Notes: generated by a model from the sequence alone, not told the origin. DNA of 64,000 nucleotides from Diphasiastrum complanatum (GCA_029204225.1 CM055102.1:6535320-6599319); one strand, 5' to 3'. Positions 1 through 11,079 are shown, counted from the first letter of the stretch. Numbers and translations are program-made.

Positions 1-1190
1 ATAAAATTGGGCTCGATCCTGAGCCAATTTAACGTTGTCCCTAGCCACCTGCAACATTTCCTGCATATCGTGCAAGAAATCCGCTGCAGCTTGAACCTTG
101 AGACCTTTGAGTCCAACGGAGATAGGGGAACGAGGCTGAAAGCCGTACAAGAGCATACAAGGACTAAAACCAGTGGTAGAATGCTCCATATAATTGTATG
201 CGAACTCAACCATTGGGAGGTACTTTTCCCAATCTGATTGTCGCTTGGAAACATATGCGCGAAGCATATCTTCCATCGACTGGTTGACACATTCAGTCTG
301 ACCATCGGTTTCTGGGTGATCCGTAGACGATAGACTTAAAGTAGTTTCTAGCCTTTCAAAGACCGCCTGCCAGAACTTGCCAGCGAACTTGGAATCATGA
401 TCACTAACAATATCGTTCGGCAATCCATACAACCTGAACAACTTTTCAACAAAGAGTTGAGCAAGTTTAGAAGCTTTGACAGTAGTTTTTGTTCGAATAA
501 ATTGTGCCACTTTGGTTAGCCTGTCAACTACTACCCAAATAGCATCGTGACCCTTCCCTGACTTAGGAAGTTCGGCCACAAAATCCATGGAAATACTTTC
601 CCATTTCTTGCTGGGAATTTCCAATAGATGCAACAGACCAGCTGCTTTGAGTCTTTCCGCTTTATTTACTTGGCATTGTTCACACTTTTGAACGTATGCC
701 TCGACATGACCCTTCATTTTTGGCCAATAAAATTCTCTCTTAACAAGGTCAAGCATCCTCTGTATACCAGGGTGTCCCGCGTTGGGGCGATCGTGGCACT
801 CGTGCAGGATTTGGGCCCTAATGTCCGCGATATCTGGCACACAGACTTTTCCTCTATGGAAAAGCAAACCATTCCGAATGGAATAATCAGCAAGTATCTT
901 CTCTTCACGAGATTTCTTGGAATTTTGCTTTCCAAGATTGTCTCTCAATAAAGAGCTTCCTACCAGGACATCTTGCCAAATATGACCGAAAAACTCATCG
1001 GTCCGACAAAGATCTCGCAGAGAAAGATACAACTCAGATTGGAACTTAGCAAAGCATGACTAATTAACTTCTCCAATTCGGCTCAAAGCATCAACGACAC
1101 AATTCGACGTACCTCGATGGTACTTAATGTCGAATTCGAACTCTTGAATGAGTTCCGACCAGCGAGCCTTACGACCCCTAAGGTCCGAGG
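1..1190 (-). pseudogene. Gypsy A integrase, with the end of RNase H
   Basis: Integrase inserts the cDNA copy into host DNA. On the minus strand the zinc-binding N-terminal part is recognisable (HDRPNAGHPG followed by CEQC near 680-800). The catalytic core follows with MDFVAELPKS (first Asp), VSDHDSKFAG (second Asp, near 400) and ETDGQTECVN (Glu, near 300), so the DDE triad looks complete. The start of the interval still carries the RNase H tail (RGRKARWSELIQEF, about 1,110-1,190). That tail is one base out of frame with the upstream RT segment and is followed by an in-frame TAG near 1,060. The protein is cut by the window edge, so a chromodomain cannot be checked. Confidence 0.85.
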
Positions 1191-1192
1191 CA

Positions 1193-2436
1193 TCACATAT
1201 ACTTAAGAGATTCATGAACAATCATTACCATGAATTTGGATCCGTACAAATAATGTCTCCAGATCTTTAACGCATGGATGACAGCAAAAAGTTCCTTCTC
1301 ATAAGTAGAATACCTACTTTGAGCTGGGTCCAACTTCTTGCTCTCGAAAGCCACAAGTCTACCATCCTGGTAAAGGACTGCACCTACCACATAGTCACTA
1401 GCGTCTGTTTCCACTAGGAAAGATCCTCTAGGGTCCACTATGTGTAAAATAGGGGCTGTAGATATCAACATCTTCAAAGCTTCAAAGCTTTGATTAAGTT
1501 CATCAGTCCAAACAACAAGAGGACTGATCTTCGAACGCCTTCCGGCCTTCTTCTTATTACCCTTTTTAGTTTTCCGTTTGGCTTTCTTCACTCCCTTAAG
1601 AAGATTCATTAGAGGCAATGCAACTAAGGCATAGTCTTTAATGAATTCATGGAAAAACCCTGTGAAGCCCAAAAAAGATTTTACTTCCCTAATGGTTTTC
1701 AGGATAGGCCAATCACGAACTTTCTGGACTTTATCGTAGTCGATCTCAAGACCTCGATCGGAAACGATATGTCCCAAATACTTGAGTCGAGTTTGATAAA
1801 ACTGACATTTAGAGTCCTTAGAATAAAGCTTTGCCTACCTTAGATTATCTAAGACTGTACGCAAATGCGCTTCGTGCTCCTCAAGAGTCTTATTGTAGAT
1901 CAGTATGCCATCTAAAAATGCCACGAGAACCTTCCCCAGATATGGACGAAGAATATCGTTCATCATCTGCTGGAAGGTTGTCGGGGCATTAGTAGACCAA
2001 AGGGTAAAACTAAAAATTCGTAATGGCCACTAGTACGAAAACCAATTTTGGAAACATCCCCCTCGTGTATTCTAATGTGATGGTACCCCGACCTAAGGTC
2101 CAATTTGGTGACATATTTAGCACCATTCAATCGGTCCATTAAGTCGTCCATCCGAGGTAAGGGATAGCGGTTCTTAATTGTCATTTTATTAAGCTTTTTG
2201 TAATCGACACAAAGACGAATACCGCCATCTTTCTTGCCGGTTAGCAAAACAGGAGCTCCCCAAGGGGATTTACTAGGTCTAATATGGCCTTTACGTAATA
2301 ACCCCTTATGTTGATTAGCAACTTCATCTTCTTCCTTCGAGCTCATTCTGTAGGGAAAAAGCGATACAGGACAGCTATTGGGAAGGAGATCTATGTGATG
2401 GTCCACACCCCGTGAGGGGGGAAGACCCTCAGGCAA
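1193..2436 (-). pseudogene. Gypsy A reverse transcriptase and RNase H
   Basis: The first block (2,436 down to about 1,985) has the RT fingers and palm, with [18 protein letters not shown] and [16 protein letters not shown], the last holding the first catalytic Asp. After LPFGL the frame shifts. In the shifted frame the active site reads FLDG near 1,910-1,925, where the family has F/YxDD, so the last Asp is Gly. A stop interrupts near 1,840. The second block (1,777-1,193) has the RT thumb (FLGFTGFFHEFIKDY), a Lys/Arg-rich insert and RNase H (VETDASDYVVGAVL, YEKELFAVIHALK), then shifts frame again. Both the active-site change and the frame damage argue for a dead copy. Confidence 0.88.
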
Positions 2437-2504
2437 CTGCTCAGGGAATATATCGCTATACTCCTCCCTAAGTCTCTTAAAGATTTTGCCCTCAGGCGAA
2501 GATT

Positions 2505-3101
2505 CTAGTTATCATCAGTAAAAGACAATGCTTTAGGGAAAGACGATATATCAACATTGACATTATGAGTACTAAAAGCATCTATGTAAGATTCATCTTT
2601 CAGATAACATAAATACGAAAAATACTCAGAATTCAAAATACATTGATTCGCTTCATGAGCAGTTACAAAAGGTAGATCTGGCTCATCGCCTTTAAGACAA
2701 ACCATTGAGTCATTATGCAAGAAAGAAATACAATGAAATACATAGTCTTTCTTTAAGGACTCATTCCTAGCATAAAACCACTCTTTACCTAGGAATACAT
2801 CCACCTTATCTAGATTCATGACATGAAAAGACAAAATATCTACATAGTCTTGAATCTTCAACGGCACATGGGGGACAAAGTGGTCCCAGACCTGCTGCTC
2901 CCCACAAGCTGCCATCCTAACCACATACTTGTGGTCACTTGATGCGGTTGCCAACTGCAGCTTCTGCACCAACTTAGCATTAATAAAATTATGCTTCGAA
3001 CTGTTGTCAAAAAGAATACTTGCAGGTTGGCTGCCTACGAACCCACTCATACGAATGAGGTCGTGAGGTCCAAACACAACAGTATTAAAACAACAATTCA
3101 T
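2505..3101 (-). pseudogene. Gypsy A aspartic protease region
   Basis: This is the retropepsin-type domain that would process the Gag-Pol polyprotein. The segment ASILFDNSSKHNFINAKLV near residues 28-46 aligns with the gypsy motif LFDSGSxHNFI. The triplet is DNS where DSG or DTG is expected, so the catalytic Asp is kept but the Ser/Thr-Gly that follows is lost. The frame opens with an ATG that overlaps the gag stop (ATGA, 3,101-3,098) and ends at a stop before the RT segment, which lies in a different frame. The ATGA overlap could be a real gag/pro junction or simple decay. Confidence 0.75.
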
Positions 3102-4078
3102 ACAAACTGTTTCATCTTTAAAAGATACATCAATGCAAGAAATAGAAGAATTACCTGTGCTGGTGCCTTAAAGGAACGGCCACCCTTCTTCCGTCTCTTC
3201 GGGCAGTCCTTGGAAAGGTGCCCCTTCTCCATGCAGGAGAAACACAGCCCCTCGCTTTTGGCCTTGTCGAAGTCCGCTCTCTCCAACCGAGGGCGCTTCT
3301 TTTTCTTCCTCGAAGGAGAAGCTTCGCCGACCATGCGCTCCTTGCCCTTTTTGAAAGAAGGGCCCGCAGAGGATTTGTCTTTGACTTTGGGCTTTGATTG
3401 CTCTTTGCGGGTTATCGTGTGCGTATCATCAAAAATCCGAGCGAAACGCACGGCATCCTCTAAGGACTGTGGCTGATTACGGCGTACTTCCAACTGATAA
3501 TCCTTGGGCAAGCCCAAAATGAAATGCAGCTTAAGGAGTACCCCGTCTATGCAGTTAACAAAAAGCGAAGCAACCTCTTGGAAGTCTTGGACGTCCAAGG
3601 GCTTCATCCCCACTTGCAACGTGGCAAATCGACGATAATATTCAAAATCGTCTAGGACAGACATAAAGGCAGCCTTAAAGGCTACCTGGAAATCATCCCA
3701 TGTGGTTGGGACTGTAGCTCGGTCTTTAAGGTCCTGCCACCAAGAATACGCCTTACCACGTAAAAACATGATGGTCGTCGAAATACGCGAGCCATCTGGT
3801 AGATCGTGCATGGAAAAATGGGATGCCCATCGATCTAACCAGGCTAACACCACATCTTGGTGTCTGTCCTTTTTCTCTCCAGTAAAAAATTGAGTAAACA
3901 TCGGGTTTAGGAGAGCTTGACGAGACTGGGACATAGCTCGAATCTCAGCCTCTGCCCGTTCATGCTTTGAACGCATATCCACAATTTGTTGTTGTAACAA
4001 ATAAATGGCACACGTCATGTTCTCCATATCAGTCCCGATGGGACTTGGAGCTCTAGTCTCATCCATAGGGGTGTCCAT
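3098..4078 (-). CDS. Gypsy A Gag (nucleocapsid) protein
   Basis: This open frame of 326 residues is the best-preserved part of element A. It holds a retrotransposon Gag core near residues 70-215 (YSWWQDLKDR, then FATLQVGMKPLDVQDF), a basic Lys/Arg-rich stretch near 222-270, and one canonical zinc knuckle CFSCMEKGHLSKDC at 279-292 (CX2CX4HX4C). The last residues are hydrophobic and not Gag-like, which suggests that a frameshift brought in a premature stop. The start used here is the first Met; the translated leader is acidic. The length is short against a typical gypsy Gag-Pol polyprotein. Confidence 0.8.
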   Translation of the reverse strand: MDTPMDETRAPSPIGTDMENMTCAIYLLQQQIVDMRSKHERAEAEIRAMSQSRQALLNPMFTQFFTGEKKDRHQDVVLAWLDRWASHFSMHDLPDGSRISTTIMFLRGKAYSWWQDLKDRATVPTTWDDFQVAFKAAFMSVLDDFEYYRRFATLQVGMKPLDVQDFQEVASLFVNCIDGVLLKLHFILGLPKDYQLEVRRNQPQSLEDAVRFARIFDDTHTITRKEQSKPKVKDKSSAGPSFKKGKERMVGEASPSRKKKKRPRLERADFDKAKSEGLCFSCMEKGHLSKDCPKRRKKGGRSFKAPAQVILLFLALMYLLKMKQFV

Positions 4079-4084
4079 GGATAA

Positions 4085-5160
4085 GGAGTAACTGGCAAAA
4101 AACTAGAGGGAAAATGGAGAGTTACGATGTAAAAACCGCAAAAAGGAAAAAGCTAGTGCACAAGGCCTCAAGAAATAAGCAACTTGAGAGCAATAAAACT
4201 CTACAACAACTTGGGAGAATGAGGGAAAGGAAGTGAACGTACCTCCTTTACCCCCTCCCCAAAGCTCCTCTCCACCCTCATGCAAAAAGGACAGGTGGGG
4301 CCCAAGAAAGGCCCCATTTGTCCCTTCTAGGCCTTTCTAGCCATGTGGGGCCACCCATAGGTGCCACATGGCCCATGGACCCCAAAGGATTGTCAACTTT
4401 AGTTAAAGCCCCTTCTCTCACCTCCAACTCCCAACGTACCTAAGCTCCTCTCCATGCTTTGGAGATCTGAAGGTACAGAGGAGGAAAGAAGAAGTACGAA
4501 CAGGGAAAGGACAGACATCAAGAACCAAGTAGCTACAATTTTTAATCTTAAGATTTAGGCTTATAACTTGAGCTTTCAAGTTATTTTTAACTTAAAAAGT
4601 TAAGTTTTGATGCATAAAACCTTAGTCTTACAAATCTTTTAACCCATTTTTATTGAAAACAAGGCTTTGGAGAAGGTGCGTGGGGAGAGTGCGTCCTCCC
4701 TCCCTTCCCAAAGGGCTCAAATCTAAAACTGAGAAGAGGGAAGAGGGAAAGTACACAAGGTACTTACACCCCTTCCACCTTTCAAAATTAAGAAAGGGAG
4801 CTGGTCGTGCTTCTACAGCGCGCTCTGACCGCAAAGTTCAAACAGATGGAACCCCCCTCGTACGGATCCCAAGGCGACTACAGCCATGCAAATACTGACA
4901 TGTAAATACTCTTGCACGGATTCCGAGGCGCTGAGGTGCCAATCTCGAGGCAGCAAGGTCGCGCTTCTGCTGTGCACTGCCACCCCTCCCCATACTGCAG
5001 ATTGTACACAGGATACCGAGGAGTAGAAGATCTAATCCAAAAAAAGGTGAACAGTCGCAAGAGAGGGTGTATTACTGGCCTACCTGAGCAGTCCGCAGCT
5101 CCCACACTTTTCATAATTATCTTATGAGTTATAAAAGATGGCGATTAAAAGTTTGGGCCT
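4085..5160. other. Non-coding stretch, probable leader/LTR remains of element A
   Basis: No gene is supported. Bases 4,290-4,390 are rich in short GGGGCC/GGCCCC-type words, and 4,640-5,130 has open frames on both strands that resemble no protein I know. Position directly 5' of the Gag of element A suggests leader or 5' LTR. I could not find a primer-binding site or matching LTR ends, so this stays an inference. Confidence 0.35.
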
Positions 5161-5207
5161 GTCTAATTTACATATATTCGCTCATAGAAATGATCCACTT
5201 TGTTGTC

Positions 5208-6236
5208 CTACAAAGTCTGCAATAACCATTTCGAGACTGGTTTGGGCTGTCCAACAGCCTTACCTTTGTCAACACTTTGTTGTCCAAAGTGTTCCGAACT
5301 TGGACCTTGCTGTCCAATGTTTTCCGAACTTGGACCTTGTTGTCCAATGTCTTCAATAGGCTGCTCTTCACCATAAATAGGTTCTTCTTGATGAACTATG
5401 GGCTGCAAAATTGAAGGAGTAGTGGGCTGTCCACTAGAAGTAGATGGCAGTCCCTTATCTTCATGATTAGATGGCAAAACCAAATCTGGAAATATTTCAA
5501 GATATGCATCATGGGGGAAGTCCCCTTTCATGACAAGAGTGAGCGCAACATCATAGGAGGTCTTTTCATCAAAATGAACATCACGACTCACTATGAATTT
5601 ATTAGTATCCATATTAAACAACCTATAGCCCTTGCTTTCGCTACTATAGCCAACAAATATGCATTTAACTCCTTTATCATCAAGCTTGGTCCTTAGCTTA
5701 TCGGGAATGAAAGCATAAGTCGTGCAACCAAAGATGCGTAAGTGAGAAACAGTAGGCTTCTTACCATACCAAACTTCATAAGGAGTAAATACCTTCAAGG
5801 CTTTAGTAGGACACCGATTACTAATGTAAGCCGCCGTTATAACCGCTTCAGCCCAAAACTTGTGAGGTAGGCCCTTTGCCTTGAGCATGCATCGAGCCAT
5901 CTCCATAATAGTGTGATTCTTTCTTTCAGCAACACCATTTTGTTGAGGTGTGTAAGGGGTTGTCATTTGATGATGGATACCTTTGCTTTGAAGATAAGTA
6001 TCGAACGTATTCTTTATATATTCCCCTCCTCGGTCGGTACGTAAGATCTTCAAAGAGTGCCCAAACAGGTTTTCTATCATTGCCAGAAAATCCTTAAAGC
6101 GTTGAAAAACTTCAGATTTTGCCTTCATAAGATAAATCCATGTAAATCTTGAAAGGTCATCAATAAAAGTAACAAAGTACTTACACCTTCCAATGGATTC
6201 GGTCCTCATTAGACCACATACATCACTATGAATCAA
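5208..6236 (-). pseudogene. Copia B integrase
   Basis: This integrase core and C-terminal region has 342 residues in one open frame. The catalytic triad is complete: Asp5 (MIHSDVCG), Asp68 (LRTDRGGEY) and Glu104 (QQNGVAERKN), with the DD35E spacing. The copia GKKP...LRIFGC and CIFVGYSSESKGYRLF motifs follow near residues 153-207. The tail (residues 285-330) holds near-tandem Gly-Gln-Gln repeats (IGQQGPSSE-type, three units). The frame ends without entering RT. The gene begins after a frame change from the upstream pre-integrase segment. Confidence 0.85.
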
Positions 6237-7004
6237 ATAAAATTTGCCATCAACTCTAATAGTTCCATCAATTGGAAAAGCTTGCCTTTGAAATTTTCCA
6301 AGTATGCATCCTTCGCATACATGTCCTTCGGGATGCTCAATACAGGAATGTCTTCAACCATATTGAATCTCTTCAACATCTTCAAGCTAGCAAAGTTGAG
6401 ATGTCCAAACCTAGCATGCTCCAAAGAATGTGAACTTGATGCAACAAGACAAAAAGATGATGAAGCTCTTCGCTCATAGGTATCCATAAGGAACAATGCA
6501 CAACGTAATGTTCCCGAAGCAATGATCATAAGAGATCTCTTTGGGTCTTTGATAAGATATTTGTCTTCTTTGAATTCCACAACCAATCCTTGGGTTCATA
6601 ATTGTAGAGACCGAAATGAGATTCTTTTTTATTTTTGGAACATAAAGTACATTACGAATGTACTTCTCCTCACCATTGGGTAAGATAATGGGGATCACTC
6701 CAATACCTTTGATAGGATAAGAGGTATTATTAACACCTTGAACTTTGCTTCCATCATGCACTTTCACAAGCTTTGTGAAGACCTCTTTGTGATAAGTCAT
6801 ATGGCATGTGGGACCGCTATCAATCACCCAATCAATAGATGAAAAAACAGCAACTTGTAAAGCTGAAGATGAGCTGTTTTCTACTGAAAAACCAACAAGA
6901 TTTGAAGTGGCAGAAATCTCAACTTTAGGAGAGATGAGATTATTAGTGACAAAAGCATAATCATTATTGAGAAGATTATTCCCCTTTCCAAATTGTTGTT
7001 CCAA
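6233..7004 (-). pseudogene. Copia B protease and pre-integrase zinc region
   Basis: The first frame (7,004-6,474) has the retropepsin motif WVIDSGPTCHMT at residues 59-70, with the catalytic Asp62-Ser-Gly intact, and the flap-side FVPK-like segment NVLYVPKIKKNLISV. A frameshift near 6,590 leads into a second frame (6,586-6,233) with the GAG-pre-integrase HHCC region. There HARFGHLNF is kept, but the CxxC pair is replaced by YAKDAY, so zinc binding is lost. Confidence 0.8.
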
Positions 7005-7790
7005 AGTAATGATTGCGGTACTTGTATCGTTACCTTTCTCTTTTTCCTTTGCAAGCTTCTTCCTACATTCTTTGATGTGATGCCCAAACTTCTTGCAATA
7101 GTGGCACTTACCCTTCTTCTTGGAGTCTTGATCTTTTGTTCACCAAAGTTGATCCTTGTTTGCTCTTCTTGAAGAAGTAAGCCAACAAGTTCGTCGAAGG
7201 AGATTTGCTGTCCCCTAAGAGAAATGCTCAATGATGACACAAATGGAAGGTAAGAATTAGGAAGAGAGTTGAGAGTAACAGATACAAATTGTGAGTTCTA
7301 AATCACCTCATCAATACTAAGAAGCTCCTCTCGAAGATCCTTGATCTTCATCAAGTGGTTTGTAAGCAAATCACCTTCTTGCATCTTCAAGATAGAAAGT
7401 TGATTTCGAAGATATACCACTTTTGCCGCATTCTTTACTTGAAACATCTTTGCAAGATGTCTCCCAAGCACTTTTGGAAGTCTTGCATGATCTAATATGT
7501 GGAAGGATAGATCTTTTCACTGATAATGCAATGACGGAATGTGCTTGTGCATCTCGTCGATCCCACTTCTTTTGCTCATCTGAAGACACCTCCGTAGATG
7601 AAGAAGTAGTTGTTCTAGATGGTGTAATAGGTGCCAAGGTAGGCGGCCTCTCTTCGTCACCATTAACTACTTCCCACAAACCTTTAGCAATTAGAAGGTT
7701 CTTTATCATGTAGCACCACAAGGAATAGTTTGTGCCATCCAACCTATCTTCATAAAATAAAGAACGAATAGACTCCGATTCTTTAGCCAT
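6881..7790 (-). pseudogene. Copia B Gag
   Basis: Gag starts at 7,790 with a copia-type N-terminus; LDGTNYSLWCYMIKNLL is the usual segment near residues 18-34. It continues to 7,371, where a frameshift ends the open frame. The C-terminal half, with DELVGLLLQEEQ near 7,190, lies in a second frame. The nucleocapsid knuckle CHYCKKFGHHIKEC is near 7,070-7,115 in a third frame. Gag is thus broken at least twice. Confidence 0.8.
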
Positions 7791-8380
7791 AACAGAAAAA
7801 TCAGCTTGTAGTAGCTAGGAAATAGACTTTCCAAGACAAAATCTACTCAAAGGGCATCAACCTCAAAGCTGAAATTATGAACACAATAGATTGCAATACT
7901 CCACATGCAATTTGCTCAACAAGTAATAAAATAGGTGGCTGATTTCTGCACAAAAAACAGAATGCTCACAAATAGGTAGACTTCGAATGAAGCCAAAACC
8001 AAAACCAAAAATTTGTGGCTGAAAAGGGTGCACACTATGTGCATATAGAGTTGATGGTAGCGCCCTACTCCAAGCTCACCAACAGGGAAATTTCAGCAAG
8101 AAATGTGTCCAAAACAAATGTATCTTCATTTAAGAAGTAAAGCTAAAATTTTCAACATGTAACTGAGTCAAGATCACATGCAATTGGTTTGAGCATGGGC
8201 GCCCTACTGCTAGCTCTCAAATAGGTGAAGGTGCCCTACAATTTCCTGCAAAAAAGCCATAAGAAGATGAACAGATTCTTCTCCTGCAAAAATCAGCAGC
8301 TTGATGATTTTCTGCAACCAAAAGGGGAAGAAGTAAGCTTCCTATTGGGCGCCCTCCTGCAAGCAATCTGATCACCTAAA
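7791..8380 (-). other. Copia B untranslated leader
   Basis: This 590-base stretch lies between the PBS and the Gag start, with no gene. It carries three or four copies of a GCGCCCTACTsCwAGCTC-like word (near 8,060, 8,200 and 8,348), perhaps a packaging or leader repeat. Confidence 0.5.
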
Positions 8381-8393
8381 GGCTCAGATACCA
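8381..8393 (-). other. Primer-binding site of copia B
   Basis: The minus strand reads TGGTATCTGAGCC directly after the LTR end CCTACA. It differs by one base from the initiator-Met tRNA primer site TGGTATCAGAGCC seen twice elsewhere in this window. Confidence 0.8.
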
Positions 8394-8918
8394 TGTAGGA
8401 TAAAGAAGCCTAAGGATCCAAGATCTTAACTATTCAATCACACAAAGCATTCTCAAAAGAAAGAGAGAGATGGCTAGAAACCCTCTTGTAGAAACTCGTG
8501 GACAGCCAAGGAGAATAGTCACTATTGCTTACAAAAGTGTCTCATACAAATGAGATGCACACATATATATAGTCTAAGATGACTATCTAACTTCATGACT
8601 ATTGGCTATCCAACTACTTGACTATTGGCTATCCAACTACTTGACTATTGGCTTTCCAACTACTTGACTATTGACTACCCAACTTTCTATAAGTTACATA
8701 GAAAGGATAAGGTACCTCCAATATGTCAAGTTGGGGTACTTAATGTCACAATTAGGCCTAGTGGACCCATGAGTCCCTACCAAGTTAATTTCACAGTAAC
8801 TTAGCTAACTCTAAGTTTAATAGGCCTAATGTAATAAATGACCATGGTTACACAACTCTCAACCTTTTGGGTCAAAGTAACCTATGGTAATGTAAGCAAT
8901 TCCATTTACATTCCAACA
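8394..8918 (-). repeat. 5' LTR of copia B (about 525 bp)
   Basis: On the minus strand it begins TGTTGGAATG at 8,918 and ends TCCTACA at 8,394, immediately before the PBS, so both ends have TG...CA form. A TATATATA box lies near 8,562-8,572. A 23-bp tandem repeat is included. The outer boundary is inferred from the end motif because no second LTR is present. Confidence 0.7.
8598..8690. repeat. 23-bp tandem repeat, about four units
   Basis: Units of the form ATTGGCTATCCAACTACTTG plus ACT recur at 8,598, 8,621 and 8,644, and a partial diverged unit follows. They lie inside the LTR of copia B, upstream of its TATA box in the minus orientation, so they may be enhancer-type repeats of U3. Confidence 0.8.
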
Positions 8919-8924
8919 TTATTG

Positions 8925-9390
8925 ACCTCCTATATAGCTCCTCATATGGATCCTTCTAGCACAGATTCCTTCCACATGCACCTCTACAACACATATGTGA
9001 TGAGGCACCACTATCAATGTATCATGCTCCATCCTTCTTGAAAGGTGTTGAAGACAACGTTTAAATGTCAAAAAAAAAAACTCTTTAGGCCCACGAATCA
9101 ATCTACTTTCAAGGAGGAATGGGATCCTTCTCCATCACTTGCAATAAAGTCTTCTTCTGTCTCATTAGAGAGATTTGCTTGTTTGAGTTGATTTTTCTTT
9201 TTGAACTAATTAGAGGCATAGTGCCCCTTCTTGCCACAAAAGAAACACTTTACTTTCTTCTTCTTGGTCTTGGAAGTAGAAGGATGAGCTGAGTCATCTT
9301 CTTCTCCATCTTTATCTTTGTCCTTTGCTTTGTCTTTGGTGAAGGCTTGAGAATATTGATTCTTACTCCTATTCCCAACACAAATGGTTC
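8925..9390 (-). pseudogene. Copia C fragment: protease and Gag zinc knuckle
   Basis: Minus-strand translation gives a retropepsin core YIDSGASSHMC near 8,985-9,020, with an in-frame stop just before it. Further upstream there is a nucleocapsid stretch rich in Lys and Asp ending CFFCGKKGHYAS near 9,210-9,255, in which the last knuckle Cys is lost before a stop. The fragment is cut on the left by the LTR end of copia B at 8,918, so it is the older host of that insertion. No LTR or integrase is visible. Confidence 0.75.
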
Positions 9391-10150
9391 ACAATGTTAT
9401 CTACATAGCCATGTGCATGATATAGAGGACCTTAAGGCTAAGCTTCTCAAACATGGAGCAGATATCTTATCCCCTACATGAAAGAATATCTCAAACGTGT
9501 GGCTCCTACAATACTTGTCAACCAAGGGCCACAGCTACAAGACCCTGTTTAAGAACCACGTTCTGACCATGATATGATCATAACATCCATTTTATTCTTT
9601 CAGCTATTGAGTGTGCACTAGTGGAAGCCTGTTCCCTCATGTCTTGCTGATAGCTTTGATCGACTTTGACGATCTTGGTGTTTTAGACGATCCTTTGCAG
9701 ATTCAGTATGGTGATTTGGAGAATTTAGATCATTTTATATGACAAGAAATTCCTTGTTCATATCTTGAGAGGTAAGACTATCCCATTTGCTCGAACCTTA
9801 GTCTTGAAACTGTACACCTATATTCTTTATTTCGTTTGACACCTTCCATAATTGGTACCAGGAACATACCGATCTAGTTCGTGCTGACCGACAGCCCTAA
9901 TTTGTATAACAGTCAACATCAGCTCAACCACAAAACCAGCAAAGAATGATTATATATCATGTAACATGAGCTAATACGGAACGGACAGTAAACAGCGTGA
10001 CTGCTAGAAAAAACATTTTGTACAAAAACAAATTGCAAGCGTAATTCTTACACGAAAAAATATCGGAGTTATTGATGGCTACATATTGTCAGTATTCAAC
10101 AACGATACACCATCCAAAATACATTTATGGATTCAATGACAGGACGCAGT
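9391..10150. other. No recognisable gene
   Basis: This stretch is AT-rich. A plus-strand frame near 9,620-9,745 follows a splice-acceptor-like TTTATTCTTTCAG and reads DFDDLGVLDDPLQIQYGDL before a stop, but an in-frame TGA sits right behind the acceptor and I recognise no family. If the exon candidate at 10,258-10,411 is real, this region could be its intron. Confidence 0.3.
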
Positions 10151-10257
10151 CAAGTATTAATAAATTAAAAAATCCAAAAACATCAATACATTACACCATG
10201 AAGACTGCCAGAAATTTGCAAAACCGACCCCAGATGGGAAACTAAGCACATAAGTAC

Positions 10258-10411
10258 CAGCATCTGATAGGGACGGAGAAGACGAGCGCGAGGAGGAAGG
10301 TGAGCGGCGACGGTAGTTTCGTGGTTGTCCTGAAGCATGCCCGGACTTCTTAAACCCCGGCCGCTGATCTCCTGAATCCTGTTGCACTGCTTCCTCCTCG
10401 CCCGCCTCCAT
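10258..10411 (-). CDS. Candidate first exon, Arg/Ser-rich N-terminus (unknown)
   Basis: The minus strand has an ATG at 10,411 in locally GC-rich sequence, giving about 51 residues: an acidic start (MEAGEEEAVQQDS), then NYRRRSPSSSRSSSPSLSDA. A good donor (CTG/GTACTTATG) follows at 10,257. The Arg/Ser run resembles splicing-factor RS segments but is too short to assign. No second exon could be shown. The alternative is a chance open frame in a GC-rich patch. Confidence 0.3.
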
Positions 10412-10520
10412 GGCAGCAGGCACAGCAAAGGAGCGCAAAGAAGGCGACAGCCAAACTCCCAAAACCAAAATGATCGAGAACGAATGGCCTGGTCGACGAA
10501 AGCACAGAAATGATAAACAG

Positions 10521-10548
10521 CCCCCCCCCCCCCCCCCCAAAAAAAAAA
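10521..10548. repeat. Homopolymer pair C18-A10
   Basis: Eighteen C bases are followed directly by ten A bases. Such a run is prone to slippage and to sequencing or assembly error. Confidence 0.95.
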
Positions 10549-11076
10549 GTGGGATGAGCATTGTTCTTTCTTCTACGAGATAAGGAATGAATGAATATAC
10601 GAGGCATTGGCAGTCCAAGCAAGGTTCACACTTGAATGGGTCATTATTTTGCCCTCCTATGGAAGGAGGCATACATGATACGCATAAGATACTTCACAAT
10701 TAGGGTTGCTAATACCTCATGCTAGTACAAGAGGTACTGATTGGCCTTATCGAGTGGGTAGAGATTTATTAGAACCTCTATGTATGTTATATCTGCCCAA
10801 TACAAGCCATGCATCTTGCTAATGATGCTACTGCCTATAGCAGTCCATGTTAATGACAAAAGCAGATGAATAGGGTGTGTGAGTATAATTATAAATACAA
10901 TGATGCAACAATCAATGTGGATTGTAAAAACACAAATGCAAAACTAAACAACAAAACCACAAACCTTTTCTTAAGTAACAAGGCCTCCTGAGCTCCACAT
11001 GAGGTTCAATATGGCCTTAGAAGCTCGATTGTAGACACACATGGAACTAATGATGAGTCATCCAAAATATTTGATC

Positions 11077-11079
<3 letters not shown>

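Larger units (their letters stand above)
1..4300 (-). mobile_element. Ty3/gypsy LTR retrotransposon A (left end outside window)
   Basis: Reading leftward on the minus strand the order is gag, protease, reverse transcriptase, RNase H, integrase. RT before integrase is the Ty3/gypsy order. The integrase runs off the left window edge, so the 3' LTR is not seen. The 5' LTR should lie right of gag, but no primer-binding site or TG...CA boundary could be fixed between 4,080 and 5,200. At least four frame changes or stops and a damaged RT active site show that the copy is dead. Confidence 0.9.
5168..8918 (-). mobile_element. Ty1/copia LTR retrotransposon B, RT/RNase H missing
   Basis: On the minus strand the order is LTR (8,918-8,394), PBS, leader, gag, protease, integrase, then an abrupt end near 5,200. 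In copia elements RT and RNase H follow integrase, but none is present here; the integrase tail runs into unrelated sequence. The 3' part and the second LTR are therefore deleted or displaced. The right LTR end (CCAACA at 8,918) is followed by TTATT, a possible target-site duplication whose partner is not seen. The element interrupts the protease region of copia C. Confidence 0.85.

Noticed and set aside
4653-5127. Small genes with open frames on both strands
   Set aside because: Both strands are open at the same place and neither resembles a family; probably LTR or leader sequence.
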